From positions 1-64,000 of the forward strand of contig JACRDB010000152.1 of assembly GCA_016218725.1 (NCBI GenBank): a stretch of DNA of 64,000 nucleotides, read 5' to 3'. Position numbers and translations under genes: made by a program. Of the stretch, positions 33,467 through 42,705 are shown one piece after another. The notes below the pieces were generated by a model. That model was not told where the DNA came from, ran no database searches, and saw nothing but the letters and a program-made list of their open reading frames with translations. Positions within the stretch are counted from its first letter, which is position 1; each line of letters opens with the position of its first letter. Source of the stretch: Deltaproteobacteria bacterium (lineage in GTDB: Bacteria > Myxococcota_A > Polyangia > Polyangiales > Ga0077539).

Positions 33467-34474
33467 TCACCCCGCCCGCAGCGCGTCCTCCAAAGCCCGG
33501 GCGGACATCCCTGGCGAGCCCTCGGCGCGCCGCTCGGCCTCGAGGATGAGCGCGCGCACCCTGGCGTTCAGGGGCGCGGGCACGCCGTGGAGGGCCCCCA
33601 GGCGCACGACCTCGCCGTTCAGGTGATCGATCTCCGTGGGGCGTCGGCGCTCCAGGTCCTCCCACATGCTGGACCGGGCCGTCGGGTCCACGGTGACCAG
33701 GGCCCGCGCCAGCCGGAGGAAGAGCCAGTCGGGAAGCGGGAGCACCAGCGGCCCCAGCGCCGGGTGGAGCCGCCCGATGCGCGTGGGCTTGAGCCCCGCG
33801 GCGCGCATGCACGCCAGCGCCTCCGTCGTGAGCGCCGCCATGATCCGCCGGAAGGGCCTCTGGGCGAGCTGCTCCCGGAGCGGCAGCCCCGAGAGGGCGT
33901 TCACTGCGTTGTTTACGTTCACGCAGAGCTTGCTCCACTGCACCCTCGCGAGGTCGTCGTGGAGCACCACGGAGAAGCCCGCGCCCTCCAGCGCGCGTCG
34001 CAAGGGATCCTCGACGCCGCGGGCGCGCTCCAGCTCCAGCGGCCCGCTGGTGCCGTTGTGGAAGCGTCCATTACCCAGGCGCACCACGTTGAAGGGCACC
34101 ATCCCCGCCAGCACCGCGCTCCCCGGCAGCGCGCCGCGGAGCACCTCGGCGTTGCGCACGCCGTTCTGGAAGCTCACCACCGCGCAGGACGCAGGGAGCA
34201 CCCGCGCCAGGGCCTCGCCCGCCTCGGCGGTGGCCAGGGACTTCACGGTCACCAGCACCACCTCCCGGTCGGACAGCGCCGAGGCATCGGGGCCGTGGCG
34301 CACGCTCCCCGGCGGGAGCTCGCAGCGCGCGCCCCGGTGGTCCGTGAGGCAGAGCCCATGGGCGCGGAGCTCTTCCCCCAGGCGCCCCACCTGCACCACG
34401 TCGTGGCCCGCGGCCTGGAGCTTCCCGCCCAGGTAGCAACCAATGGACCCCGCGCCGAAGATTCCGACCTTCAT
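33467..34474 (-). CDS. panE: 2-dehydropantoate 2-reductase
   Basis: A 335-residue NADPH-dependent ketopantoate reductase for pantothenate synthesis. The N-terminal Rossmann motif GAGSIGCYLGGKL, the VTVKS strand, NG in QNGVRNAE, and the C-terminal helix with the conserved KLCVNVNNAVNALSG (catalytic Lys/Asn region) are present. It is 21 nt downstream of thrA with GGGGAGAG before its ATG, so the two form an operon, although their pathways differ. Confidence 0.9.
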   Translation of the reverse strand: MKVGIFGAGSIGCYLGGKLQAAGHDVVQVGRLGEELRAHGLCLTDHRGARCELPPGSVRHGPDASALSDREVVLVTVKSLATAEAGEALARVLPASCAVVSFQNGVRNAEVLRGALPGSAVLAGMVPFNVVRLGNGRFHNGTSGPLELERARGVEDPLRRALEGAGFSVVLHDDLARVQWSKLCVNVNNAVNALSGLPLREQLAQRPFRRIMAALTTEALACMRAAGLKPTRIGRLHPALGPLVLPLPDWLFLRLARALVTVDPTARSSMWEDLERRRPTEIDHLNGEVVRLGALHGVPAPLNARVRALILEAERRAEGSPGMSARALEDALRAG

Positions 34475-34495
34475 CGCACTCTCCCCTACCTTTCG

Positions 34496-36961
34496 CTACA
34501 GTCCCCCGGCCAGGCGCAAGAGGTCACCGAAGACGCCCCCGGCGGTGACCTCGGGGCCGGCCCCGGGGCCCTGGACCACCAGGGGCCTGGCGCGGTAGCG
34601 CTCGGTGGTGAACGCGAAGACGTTGTCCGTGGCCCCGAGGCGGCCGAAGGCGTGTTCGCGGGGATAGCGCGCGAGGCGTACGGACGCCACCCCCTCGGCG
34701 GTGGCCACGCCCACGTACCTCAGCACCTCGCCGGCGGCCTCGGCCTCGGCCCGTCGGGAGGCCATCTCCGGGTCGAAGCGGGCCAATTCCCGGAGGAACT
34801 CCTCCACGTCGTCGAGGCCCGCGAGGGACGGCGGGACCACGCTCTCCACGGTCACATCGGACACTTCAAGGGACAACCCGAGCTCCCTGGAGAGGATCAC
34901 CAGCTTGCGGGCCACGTCGGTGCCCGAGAGGTCGTCCCGGGGGTCTGGTTCGGTGTACCCGAGGGCGCGGGCCTCGGCCACGGCGACGCTGAACGGGGCC
35001 CCGTCGCCCACGCGGTTGAACACGTACGAGAGCGTCCCGGACAGCACGCCCTCGACCCGGAGCACGCGGTCGCCGGTGCGCTGGAGCTCGCGCAGCGTGG
35101 CGATCACCGGCAGCCCCGCGCCCACGGTGGCCTCGTAGAGCCAGCGCCGCCCGGGGCCCCGGCAGAGCGCCTGGAGGGACCGGTAACGCCCGAGCGGCCC
35201 GGCCCCGGCGCGCTTGTTGGGGGTCACCACGTGGAGGCCGTCCTCCAGCCAGCGGGCGTACTGGTCGGCCACGGCGTCGCTGGCGGTGGCGTCCACCAGG
35301 GCCGCGTGGGGCAGGTGCTCGCTGCGTACGTGGCGGGCGAAGCGCTCCAGGTCCGTGGGCTCGCCATTGTGCGCCAGAGCCTCGCGCCAGCGGGTGAGGT
35401 CCAGGCCCGTCTCCGAGAGCGCCATGGCGCCCCGCCGGGCGATCCCCCGGACGCGCAGGTCCAGGTGGAGCTCGCGCTTGAGCACCGGGGCCTGGAGGGC
35501 GAGCTGATCCAGGAGGGCCGCCCCGACGAGCCCGGGGCCCAGCACGCCCACGGAGAGCACCTTGTCCGAGAGGTAGAAGCCCGCATGCACCGCCCGAAGG
35601 GCGCGGGTGGAGTCCCGGCGGTCGATGACGGCGGTGATGTTGCGCTCGCCGGCCCCCTGGGCGATGGCCCGCACGCTCACCCTGGCGCCGCCGAGGGCGC
35701 CGAAGAAGCGCGCGGCCACGCCCGGGGCCTGGGCCATGGCGTCGCCCACGGCGGCCACCACGCTGCACCCGAGGACCACCTCCACGCGCTCCACGGCCCC
35801 GCCGGAGAGCTCCCCGGCGAAGGCCCCGGTGACCACCTCCCGGGCTCGCTCCGCCTGGGGCTCCGGGACCGCGAAGGAGATCGAGTGCTCGCTGCTGGCC
35901 TGGGAGATCATCACCACGCTCACGCCCACGGCGCGCAGGGCGGCGAAGACCCGCTCGGCCACCCCCGGGACGCCCAGCATCCCTCGGCCCTCGACGGTCA
36001 CCAGCGCGATGCCGTCAAAGGTGCTGAAGCCCTTGACGGGCTGGGCCCCGGGCTCTCCCCTGGCGTCGATGCGCGTGCCCGGGTGCCGCGGGTTGAAGGT
36101 GTTCCGGATCCAGAGCGGGATCCCTCGGGCCACCGCCGGCTCCATGGTCCGCGGGTGCAGCACCTTGGCGCCAAAGTACGCCAGCTCCGCGGCCTCGGCG
36201 TAGCTCATGGCGCCCAGCACCACGGCCTCGGGCACGCGCCGCGGGTCCGCGGTGAGCACCCCGTCCACGTCGGTCCAGATCACCACCCGGGAGGCGTCCA
36301 GGAGCGCGCCGAAGATCGCCCCCGAGAAATCACTCCCGTTGCGCTTGAGCGTGGTGGGCACGCCCTCGCGGGTGCTCGCCACGTAGCCCGTGACCACCAG
36401 CCAGGGCGCCGGGTCCCGCTCACGGAGCGCGTCCAGCCTGGCGCGGGAGGCCGCCCAGTCCACCACCGGGCCCAGCTCCGCGGGGCTCACCACCAGCACC
36501 TCCCGGGCGTCCACGCAGCGGGCGTCGAGGCCCTCGGACACGAGAAGCGCGTGGAGCATGCGCGCGCTCCAGAGCTCCCCGTGGCCCGCCACGAGCTCCT
36601 GCGTGAGCTCCGCCAGGTGCCTCCCCAGCCCGATCGCGTGGAGCACCGCCCGGAGGTCCTCGGCGTCCGCCTGGAGCGCGCGCACCAGGTCCTCCGCGGG
36701 CCCCTCGGGCAGGAGGCTCCGGGCCGTGCGGGCGTGGTCGTCCACCAGGGCCCGGAGCCCGTCCCTCCAGCGCTCGTCGCGGTCCCGGGCCTGGGTGGTG
36801 AGCGTCAGGAGCCGGTCCGTCACGCCGCTCATGGCGCTCACCACCACCGCCGTGCGGCCCTCGTGCTCCGCCCGCACGATCCCCGCCACGGCGCGGTACC
36901 GCTCGGCCCCCGCCACCGAGGTCCCGCCGAATTTGTGCACCACCCACGGTTCCAAGGTCAT
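34496..36961 (-). CDS. thrA: Bifunctional aspartokinase/homoserine dehydrogenase
   Basis: An 821-residue fusion, the size of E. coli ThrA. Aspartokinase: KFGGTSV at residues 10-16, a TTLKRNGSDFSGAI loop near 235, then two ACT domains (about 320-460) for feedback inhibition by threonine. Homoserine dehydrogenase: GVLGPGLVGAALL nucleotide fold near 475, TPNKRAGAGP, VEGVLSGTLSYVFN, and the DPRDDLSGTDVARKLVIL signature. It feeds threonine, methionine and isoleucine synthesis. The start at 36961 gives the canonical N-terminus; the frame extended to 38428 is antisense to the kinase gene. Confidence 0.95.
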   Translation of the reverse strand: MTLEPWVVHKFGGTSVAGAERYRAVAGIVRAEHEGRTAVVVSAMSGVTDRLLTLTTQARDRDERWRDGLRALVDDHARTARSLLPEGPAEDLVRALQADAEDLRAVLHAIGLGRHLAELTQELVAGHGELWSARMLHALLVSEGLDARCVDAREVLVVSPAELGPVVDWAASRARLDALRERDPAPWLVVTGYVASTREGVPTTLKRNGSDFSGAIFGALLDASRVVIWTDVDGVLTADPRRVPEAVVLGAMSYAEAAELAYFGAKVLHPRTMEPAVARGIPLWIRNTFNPRHPGTRIDARGEPGAQPVKGFSTFDGIALVTVEGRGMLGVPGVAERVFAALRAVGVSVVMISQASSEHSISFAVPEPQAERAREVVTGAFAGELSGGAVERVEVVLGCSVVAAVGDAMAQAPGVAARFFGALGGARVSVRAIAQGAGERNITAVIDRRDSTRALRAVHAGFYLSDKVLSVGVLGPGLVGAALLDQLALQAPVLKRELHLDLRVRGIARRGAMALSETGLDLTRWREALAHNGEPTDLERFARHVRSEHLPHAALVDATASDAVADQYARWLEDGLHVVTPNKRAGAGPLGRYRSLQALCRGPGRRWLYEATVGAGLPVIATLRELQRTGDRVLRVEGVLSGTLSYVFNRVGDGAPFSVAVAEARALGYTEPDPRDDLSGTDVARKLVILSRELGLSLEVSDVTVESVVPPSLAGLDDVEEFLRELARFDPEMASRRAEAEAAGEVLRYVGVATAEGVASVRLARYPREHAFGRLGATDNVFAFTTERYRARPLVVQGPGAGPEVTAGGVFGDLLRLAGGL

Positions 36962-36970
36962 CGCCAGCGG

Positions 36971-36976
36971 AGCGTA
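36971..36976 (-). promoter_or_regulatory. Putative -10 box (TACGCT) of thrA-panE
   Basis: On the minus strand TACGCT lies 9 nt before the thrA ATG. No attenuator with Thr codons is visible. Confidence 0.4.
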
Positions 36977-37082
36977 CAAGCCCGGCTGCCTCGCTGGGAG
37001 CACCACGGAGTGTGGGTGATCATAGGGAGACGTAGGGCGGTGTAGGTCCTCGTCGGCGGTGCGGAGCCCTGGCCGGGGGTGG

Positions 37083-37088
37083 TATTCT
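37083..37088 (+). promoter_or_regulatory. Putative -10 box (TATTCT) of the second kinase
   Basis: TATTCT is 8 nt before the GTG at 37097, which is part of the reason for choosing that start over the GTG at 37079. Confidence 0.4.
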
Positions 37089-37096
37089 GGTTGGCC

Positions 37097-38971
37097 GTGG
37101 ACGTGGAGTCGACGCAGCCCGAGGCCCCGACCGGGGAACCCGAGGGGCCCGCGGAGGGGGCGGTGCTCGGGGGGCGCTACCGGGTGCTCGGGGCCCTGGG
37201 CGAGGGGGCCATGGGGCGGGTGCTCCTGGCGGAGCACACGGCCCTGCGCAAGCAGGTGGCGGTGAAGCTCCTGCGCCGGGAGCTGTGCGAGGTGCCGGAG
37301 CTGGTGGCGCGCTTCGAGCGCGAGGCGGTGGCGTCGGCGCGGCTGGAGCACCCCCACGTGGTGGCGGCGAGGGACTTCGGTCGCACCGAGGACGGGAGGC
37401 TGTTCCTGGTGCTGGACCACGTCCCGGGGCGCTCGCTGCGCGAGGCCCTGGAGGCCGACGGGCCCTTCCCCCCGACGAGGGCGCTCAAGGTGCTGCGCGA
37501 GCTCGCCGCGGCGCTGGAGAAGGCCCGGGAGCTCGGGGTGGTGCACCGGGACTTGAAGCCCGAGAACGTGATGCTCACCGCCCGCGACGGCGACCCGGAC
37601 TTCGCCATGGTGCTGGACTTCGGCATCGCGCACCTGGGCACGCCGGAGAGCGCCTCGGGCGGCACAAACCCGAACCTCACCCGCGCCGGGGCGGTGCTGG
37701 GCACGCCATTGTACCTCTCGCCGGAGCAGGTGGTGGGCGACCCGGTGGACCACCGCGCGGACCTCTACGCCCTGGCCGTGGTGGCCTTCGAGCTCCTCAC
37801 CGGGCGCACGCCCTTCACCGACGGGAGCGCCGTGAACCTCCTGGCCCAACAGCTCTCGGCCACGCCGCCCAGGATCAGCGAGGTGTCGGCGCTCCCCGCG
37901 GCTGCCGACGCGGTCTTCGCCAGGGCCCTGGCCAAGAGCCCCGCGGCGCGCCACGAGGGCGCCCGGGCCTTCGTCGAGGACCTGGCCGCCGCGCTCGCCG
38001 CGCCCGCGGTGACGCTCGAGCTCGCCCCGCCCGCGGCCGCGCCAGGGACCCGAGGGGCCCCGCCCAGGGAGTCCCTTGAGGGGCTCTATCTCGCGGCCCA
38101 GGCGCGCGTCATGGCGCTCCCTGCGCGCGCCCGCGGCGCGCTGGCGGCGGGGGCCCTCGCGGCGCTCGTGCTCGCGGCGGTGGTCTCTCGGGGAGCCTCG
38201 CGGGCCCCGGCGCTCACGCCCGTGGCCCTCGGCCCCGAGAGGGCGGTGCCCGAGGCCGCGGCGGCGCGCCCGCGGGAGGCCGAGGCCTTCGCCGCGCGCT
38301 TCGCGGCGTGGAGGGCGACGCCCGAGGCGCGAGGGGCCCTCGCGGCCACGCGGGGAGAGCCCCTGCGGAGCGCGGTGGCGGGCCTGGAGGCGCAACGCTC
38401 TGCGCGCCCCGAGGACCCGCTCCCGCACTGGGCCCTCGGGGCGCTCTACGCGCGGGACCGCGCGACCGGGGCGCTCTCGGCCGAGCGCTACGCCAGGGCG
38501 GTGGCGCTGGAGCCCTCCCTCGCGGAGGACCCGACGCTGCGCGAGGACGCCCTGCGCCTGGCCCTGGAGGGGCGGACCCCGGAGCCGGGGATGGAGTCGC
38601 TCCTGCGGGGACCTTTGCGGGGCTGGGCCCTCGGGGTGCTGGTGGAGCTCGCCGGGGGAGCGCCTGGGAGCCGCAGGGGCCGCGCGCTGGCGCTCCTCGC
38701 GGCGGAGCCCTTCGCGTCACGGCTCGACGAGACGGCGGCCCTCCTGGTGGCGCTGGCGAGGGCCCGCACCTGCGAGGAGCGCCGGACCCACGTGAGGGCC
38801 CTGGGCCGCGTCGGGGACGCCCGGGCCCTGCCCGCGCTGCGGCGCATCCCGACGGGCTCGGGCTGCGGGTTCCTGGGCCTGGGGCGCTGCAACGGGTGCC
38901 TGGACGGGTACCTCTCGGAGGCCGCCGCGGCCATCCGGGCGAGGCTCCCGGACGCGGCTACGCCGAGGTAG
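37097..38971 (+). CDS. Membrane-spanning serine/threonine protein kinase
   Basis: A 624-residue kinase. The glycine loop LGEGAMGRV (34-42), VAVK (K57), HRDLKPEN (150-157) and DFG (Asp174) are all intact, followed by the LSPEQ and DHRADLYALAV motifs. A transmembrane helix (about 345-365, GALAAGALAALVL) comes before an extracytoplasmic TPR/HEAT-like region of about 230 residues ending in a small Cys pair (GCGFLGLGRCNGC). It probably senses an extracellular or periplasmic cue. Divergent from thrA; ends 68 nt before the CBS protein gene. Confidence 0.9.
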   Translation: MDVESTQPEAPTGEPEGPAEGAVLGGRYRVLGALGEGAMGRVLLAEHTALRKQVAVKLLRRELCEVPELVARFEREAVASARLEHPHVVAARDFGRTEDGRLFLVLDHVPGRSLREALEADGPFPPTRALKVLRELAAALEKARELGVVHRDLKPENVMLTARDGDPDFAMVLDFGIAHLGTPESASGGTNPNLTRAGAVLGTPLYLSPEQVVGDPVDHRADLYALAVVAFELLTGRTPFTDGSAVNLLAQQLSATPPRISEVSALPAAADAVFARALAKSPAARHEGARAFVEDLAAALAAPAVTLELAPPAAAPGTRGAPPRESLEGLYLAAQARVMALPARARGALAAGALAALVLAAVVSRGASRAPALTPVALGPERAVPEAAAARPREAEAFAARFAAWRATPEARGALAATRGEPLRSAVAGLEAQRSARPEDPLPHWALGALYARDRATGALSAERYARAVALEPSLAEDPTLREDALRLALEGRTPEPGMESLLRGPLRGWALGVLVELAGGAPGSRRGRALALLAAEPFASRLDETAALLVALARARTCEERRTHVRALGRVGDARALPALRRIPTGSGCGFLGLGRCNGCLDGYLSEAAAAIRARLPDAATPR

Positions 38972-39039
38972 GGGCTGCCTCGCTCCGGGCCACTACCCCC
39001 CCGCCCTTCGCGGTAGAGTCCCGAGGGAGCCCACGCGCG

Positions 39040-40362
39040 TTGGCCACGGAATTCCTCATCATCCTTGTGCTGCTCCTGCTCAACGGCGTCTTCGCCGCGG
39101 CGGAGATCTCCATTCTCACAGTGCGCAAGACGCGCCTGGCGGAGCTGGTGGAGGCAGGCTCCCGCGGCGCGAGGGCGGTGCACTGGCTCCGCAAGCAGCC
39201 CGAGCGCTTCCTGGCCACGGTGCAGATCGGGATCACCGTGGTGGGGACCTCCGCGGCGGCCTTCGGCGGGGACCGCCTCGCGGAGGACTTCGCGGCGTGG
39301 CTCACGGGGCGCTTCCCCCAGCTCGGGGCGAGCGCCCACCGCGTGGCGCTGGGGCTGGTGATCGCGCTGGTGTCCTTCCTGGAGATCGTGCTGGGGGAGC
39401 TGGTGCCCAAGTCCCTCGCGCTGCGCAACGCCGAGGGGTTCTCGCTGACCCTCGGCCCGATGCTCCGGGCCATGGCCACGGTGGTGAGGCCCCTGGTGTG
39501 GCTCTTCACCACCACCTCCAACGCGGTCCTGCGGCGCTTCGGCGACGAGACCAGCTTCTCCGAGGCGAGGCTCTCCCCCGAGGAGATTCAGGAGCTCGTC
39601 GAGGAGGCCGGGCGCACCGGCTCCATGGACGCGGGCGCCAGCGAGATCGCCTCGCGGGCGATCGCCTTCCGGGAGCTCACCGCGTTCGACGTGATGGTGC
39701 CGCGCGAGGCCATCGTGGCGGTGTCCAGCGCCGTGGACCGCGCGGAGGTCGAGGGGGCCCTCGCGGGCCGGCGCTACGCGCGCATGCCCGTGTACGAGGG
39801 CGCCCCGGAGAACGTCGTGGGCTACATCGCCCTCAAGGACCTGCTCCTGCCAGCGCTCCAGGGCGGCGCCCTGAACACAAGGCTCCACCCGGTGCGCTTC
39901 GTCCCCGCGACCACGTCGGCCTCGGCGCTCCTGCGGCAGATGCAGCGCGAGGCGCTCGCGCTGGTGATGGTGGTGGACGAGCGCGGCTCCATCGTCGGCC
40001 TGGTCACCGTCGAGGACCTGGTGGAGGAGGTCTTCGGGGACATCCTGAGCGAGGGCGACCCGGCCCCGGTGACCTTCACCCGGGACCCCGACGGGAGCGT
40101 GGTGGCGCCGGGCTCCACGCCCATCCGGGAGATCAACCGCGCCCTGGAGCTCGGGCTGCCGGAGCCGAGCACCGTGAGCACCCTCGCGGGCCTGTGCATC
40201 GAGGCCGCGGGGCACATCCCGAAGCAGGGCGCGCGCGTGCCGCTCGCCGACGGGCACGTCCTGGAGGTCCTCGACGCCACCCCGCGCAAGGTGCGCCTGC
40301 TCCGGATCTACGCGCGCGCCGCGCGCCCGGAGGTCCCGGGCGACGACGCCGACGCCGCGTAG
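39040..40362 (+). CDS. CorC/HlyC-type CBS-domain membrane protein (CNNM family)
   Basis: A 440-residue protein: an N-terminal DUF21 domain with three or four membrane helices (about 1-180), two CBS domains (about 205-325, with VMVPREAIVAVSS, GYIALKDLLL and GLVTVEDLVEEVFGDI) and a CorC_HlyC C-terminal domain (about 340-425). The family moves or senses Mg/Co ions. The start is TTG at 39040, with GAGGGA 11 nt upstream; no better start lies at the N-terminus. Convergent with the metalloprotease gene by 8 nt. Confidence 0.88.
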   Translation: MATEFLIILVLLLLNGVFAAAEISILTVRKTRLAELVEAGSRGARAVHWLRKQPERFLATVQIGITVVGTSAAAFGGDRLAEDFAAWLTGRFPQLGASAHRVALGLVIALVSFLEIVLGELVPKSLALRNAEGFSLTLGPMLRAMATVVRPLVWLFTTTSNAVLRRFGDETSFSEARLSPEEIQELVEEAGRTGSMDAGASEIASRAIAFRELTAFDVMVPREAIVAVSSAVDRAEVEGALAGRRYARMPVYEGAPENVVGYIALKDLLLPALQGGALNTRLHPVRFVPATTSASALLRQMQREALALVMVVDERGSIVGLVTVEDLVEEVFGDILSEGDPAPVTFTRDPDGSVVAPGSTPIREINRALELGLPEPSTVSTLAGLCIEAAGHIPKQGARVPLADGHVLEVLDATPRKVRLLRIYARAARPEVPGDDADAA

Positions 40363-40370
40363 GGCCCGCG

Positions 40371-41621
40371 CTACGCCCCCCGCGAGAGCACCACCCGAGG
40401 CCCCTCCGCGGTGATCGCACCGGGACACCGCCCCGGCGCCCCGCCGAGCACGCCGGGGCAGCCCTCGCGCGACCAGCGCGCGGTCAGCGGCGCCAGGGCC
40501 TCGGCCACCGCGCGCGCGCCGGCGGCGTCGTCGCACACCACGATCCAGCGCGCGGCCAGGCCGCCCGGTCCGTCGTAGAGGCTCAGCACGTCGCCCCGCC
40601 AGTGGGCGGCCAGCGGCGCCGCCCGCGCGTCCCGGAGCACCAGCCGGAGATAGAGCCGCAGCTCAAGCTCCCCGAGCGTGCGCGTGAGCACCCGCTGGAG
40701 ACCCCGCGACGCGAGACCCGGGTCTTCCGTGGGGGGTAGGGTGATGTAGGCAACGTCTTCCCGTTCCGGGTGGAGAACCTCTGCGGCGCGCAGGTCCAGG
40801 TCGCGAAGGGCGCTGTTGACGCGCGCCCAGCCGCCGAGGCGGTGCATGGCTCCGACGGCGAGCACGCCCGCTTCGTACGGCAGCTCCTGGGCGTCGATGA
40901 CGTAGGGCGGGGCGTCGATTTCGGTGAGGACCTGGGCGCCGTCGGCCCAGCGCTGGAGGCGCCCGGGGAGCTCGTCGGTGCCGAGGAGCCTGCGGCCTCC
41001 GCGGCGGGCGGCCCACTCCATCCCGACGAGGGTGGCGTCTCCCTCCAGGAGCGCGAGGCGGGCGCGGGCCTGATCGCTCAGGGGTGGCGCGGCGCGGGTG
41101 GGGGATACTCTGCCCTCGAAGTGCTGGTGCTGGAGGGCGTGGGTGAGCTCGTGGACCACGGTGGTGCGCGCCTCCAGCCCCGCGGGGCCGGGCGTGCCGA
41201 GGTGCCGGGCCTCCTCGGTGGTGAGCACCAGGCGCCCGGAGTCCGGGTCGTAGTAGCCCTGGGCCTCGGCGCCGACGAAGCGGGCCAGCACCTCGGCGAG
41301 GTCGATGGTGGCCGGCAGCGTGCCCAGGGCGACCCCGATGGCGCGCTCGCGGGCGAGCTCCTCGCGGTCCTCGGCGAGCTCCTGGCGGAGGTGGGCCGTG
41401 ATGACCTCCGGGGTCTCCACGGCCACGGGCACCGCGCGGGTGAAGGGAAGCCCTCGCAGGGCCGCGGTCTCCTCCGCGAGGGCCGCGACCAGGGCGTCTA
41501 TGTCCACGGGCGTCTGCCGAGGGGGCCACCGCGAGGGCGCGGTGGCCGTCGGCGTCCCCGCGCAGGCCGCCGTGACCAGCGCCAGGGCGAGCGCGAGGGG
41601 CGTACGGAGCGCGGACGGCAC
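40371..41621 (-). CDS. Zinc metalloprotease-like lipoprotein (HEXXH)
   Basis: A 416-residue protein with a lipoprotein signal (LALVTAAC, Cys at about residue 19). The motif VVHELTHALQHQHF at about residue 155 is a zinc-protease HEXXH site; a following Glu in LALLEGDATLVGMEW is the likely third ligand. This matches uncharacterised bacterial peptidases. The C-terminus has YITLPPTEDPGLASRG. It is probably a periplasmic or surface protease. The GTG start at 41621 is chosen for the signal peptide. Confidence 0.78.
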   Translation of the reverse strand: MPSALRTPLALALALVTAACAGTPTATAPSRWPPRQTPVDIDALVAALAEETAALRGLPFTRAVPVAVETPEVITAHLRQELAEDREELARERAIGVALGTLPATIDLAEVLARFVGAEAQGYYDPDSGRLVLTTEEARHLGTPGPAGLEARTTVVHELTHALQHQHFEGRVSPTRAAPPLSDQARARLALLEGDATLVGMEWAARRGGRRLLGTDELPGRLQRWADGAQVLTEIDAPPYVIDAQELPYEAGVLAVGAMHRLGGWARVNSALRDLDLRAAEVLHPEREDVAYITLPPTEDPGLASRGLQRVLTRTLGELELRLYLRLVLRDARAAPLAAHWRGDVLSLYDGPGGLAARWIVVCDDAAGARAVAEALAPLTARWSREGCPGVLGGAPGRCPGAITAEGPRVVLSRGA

Positions 41622-41627
41622 CCGGTG

Positions 41628-41633
41628 CGCGTA
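41628..41633 (-). promoter_or_regulatory. Possible -10 box (TACGCG) of the metalloprotease gene
   Basis: On the minus strand TACGCG is 6 nt before the GTG start. A weaker match than the others, listed for completeness. Confidence 0.25.
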
Positions 41634-41739
41634 GCGCGAAGGGGCTCCGGGCGCAACAGCGGCGAGGCTCGCAGCCTTTCCGGCGAGGTTCGCAGCTTTT
41701 CCGGCGGGGCTCTGCGTGACACGCCGCGGGCGCCGGGCG

Positions 41740-41745
41740 TACCGT
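41740..41745 (+). promoter_or_regulatory. Putative -10 box (TACCGT), leaderless start
   Basis: TACCGT is 5 nt before the ATG at 41751, the shortest spacing in the window. Confidence 0.42.
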
Positions 41746-41750
41746 CCCCC

Positions 41751-42698
41751 ATGGCGATGGAGCCCGGGCAGGACCTCGTGTGCGGGCGCTGCGGGACCGT
41801 GGAGACGCTCGGGGAGACGTGCTCCCGCTGCGACGCGCCGCTCCTCCCTCGGGCGCTCCTGCCGCCGTGGGGAGGAGCCCCGACGCAGTTCACGGCGGGG
41901 GTGTCCCTCGGGCCATGGCTGTTGGTGGCGGGTCTCCTGGCGGTGCCGCTCGTGGTGCTCAACGAGCGCGCGACGCTGCCGCTCCCGGCGGTGGTGGCGT
42001 TGGTCTATCTCGCGCTCCTGCCGCTCGCGATGAGCCTCGCTACCTCGCCGACGGACGTCGGCGGGCGGCCGACCTTCATGACCACCGCCGGCGCCCTGGG
42101 GACCGCGCTGATGACCTCGGCGGTGATGACGCCCGTACTTGTGTGGCTGCCGAAGCTCGGCCGCCAGAGGCACCACTGGAACCCGCAGCATGCCCTCTCG
42201 GGGGCGCTCTTCGTGGGCGCCCTGGGCGTGGGTCTGGCGCTCTCCGCGAGGCTCCGGCGCTTCGCCCGGGACGACCGCGCGGTGGCCGCCATGGAGAAGG
42301 TCCCCCTCGGCACCGCCGCCGCGGCGACGGAGGGTACCGTTCACCTGGCGGGCACCGTCCGCGTCGAGAGGCCCGTGGTGGCGCCCTCGGGCGCGCGCTG
42401 CGCGGCCTGCGAGGAGCGCCCGGTGCTGGTGGGCACGGTGCTCGCCCGGTCGTCGGGCGGGGTCTTCACCCTGGAGACCGCGGACGGCCAGGCCGTGAGG
42501 GTCTTCGCGGAGCACGTCCGCGTGGCCGATGGCCCGCGCGATGGCGCCTCCCTCGTGGTGCCCGACGGCGCCGCGGTGGAGGTGCTCGGCCAGGCCCGCT
42601 GGCGCGTGGACGAGGGCGGCGAGGCGCTCCGGGAGTCCCGTCGGGTGCTGGAGCTCCGGGGCACGGCCTCGAGGCCGCTCCTCCTGCGGGTATTGTAG
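41751..42698 (+). CDS. Zinc-ribbon membrane protein, function unknown
   Basis: A 315-residue protein. An N-terminal zinc ribbon (CGRCGTVETLGETCSRC, residues about 11-27) is followed by three or four hydrophobic helices (about 50-165) and a soluble C-terminal domain rich in beta strands with a CAACEERPVLVG motif and repeated VRVFAEHVRVAD-like strands. Probably a membrane-bound regulator or chaperone; no family is clear. A leaderless promoter box sits in front. Convergent with the FG-GAP lipoprotein gene. Confidence 0.7.
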   Translation: MAMEPGQDLVCGRCGTVETLGETCSRCDAPLLPRALLPPWGGAPTQFTAGVSLGPWLLVAGLLAVPLVVLNERATLPLPAVVALVYLALLPLAMSLATSPTDVGGRPTFMTTAGALGTALMTSAVMTPVLVWLPKLGRQRHHWNPQHALSGALFVGALGVGLALSARLRRFARDDRAVAAMEKVPLGTAAAATEGTVHLAGTVRVERPVVAPSGARCAACEERPVLVGTVLARSSGGVFTLETADGQAVRVFAEHVRVADGPRDGASLVVPDGAAVEVLGQARWRVDEGGEALRESRRVLELRGTASRPLLLRVL

Positions 42699-42705
42699 GG
42701 AACCT

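Noticed and set aside
34496..38428. A much longer N-terminus for thrA
   Set aside because: The extra 489 residues are antisense to the kinase gene and show no aspartokinase sequence.
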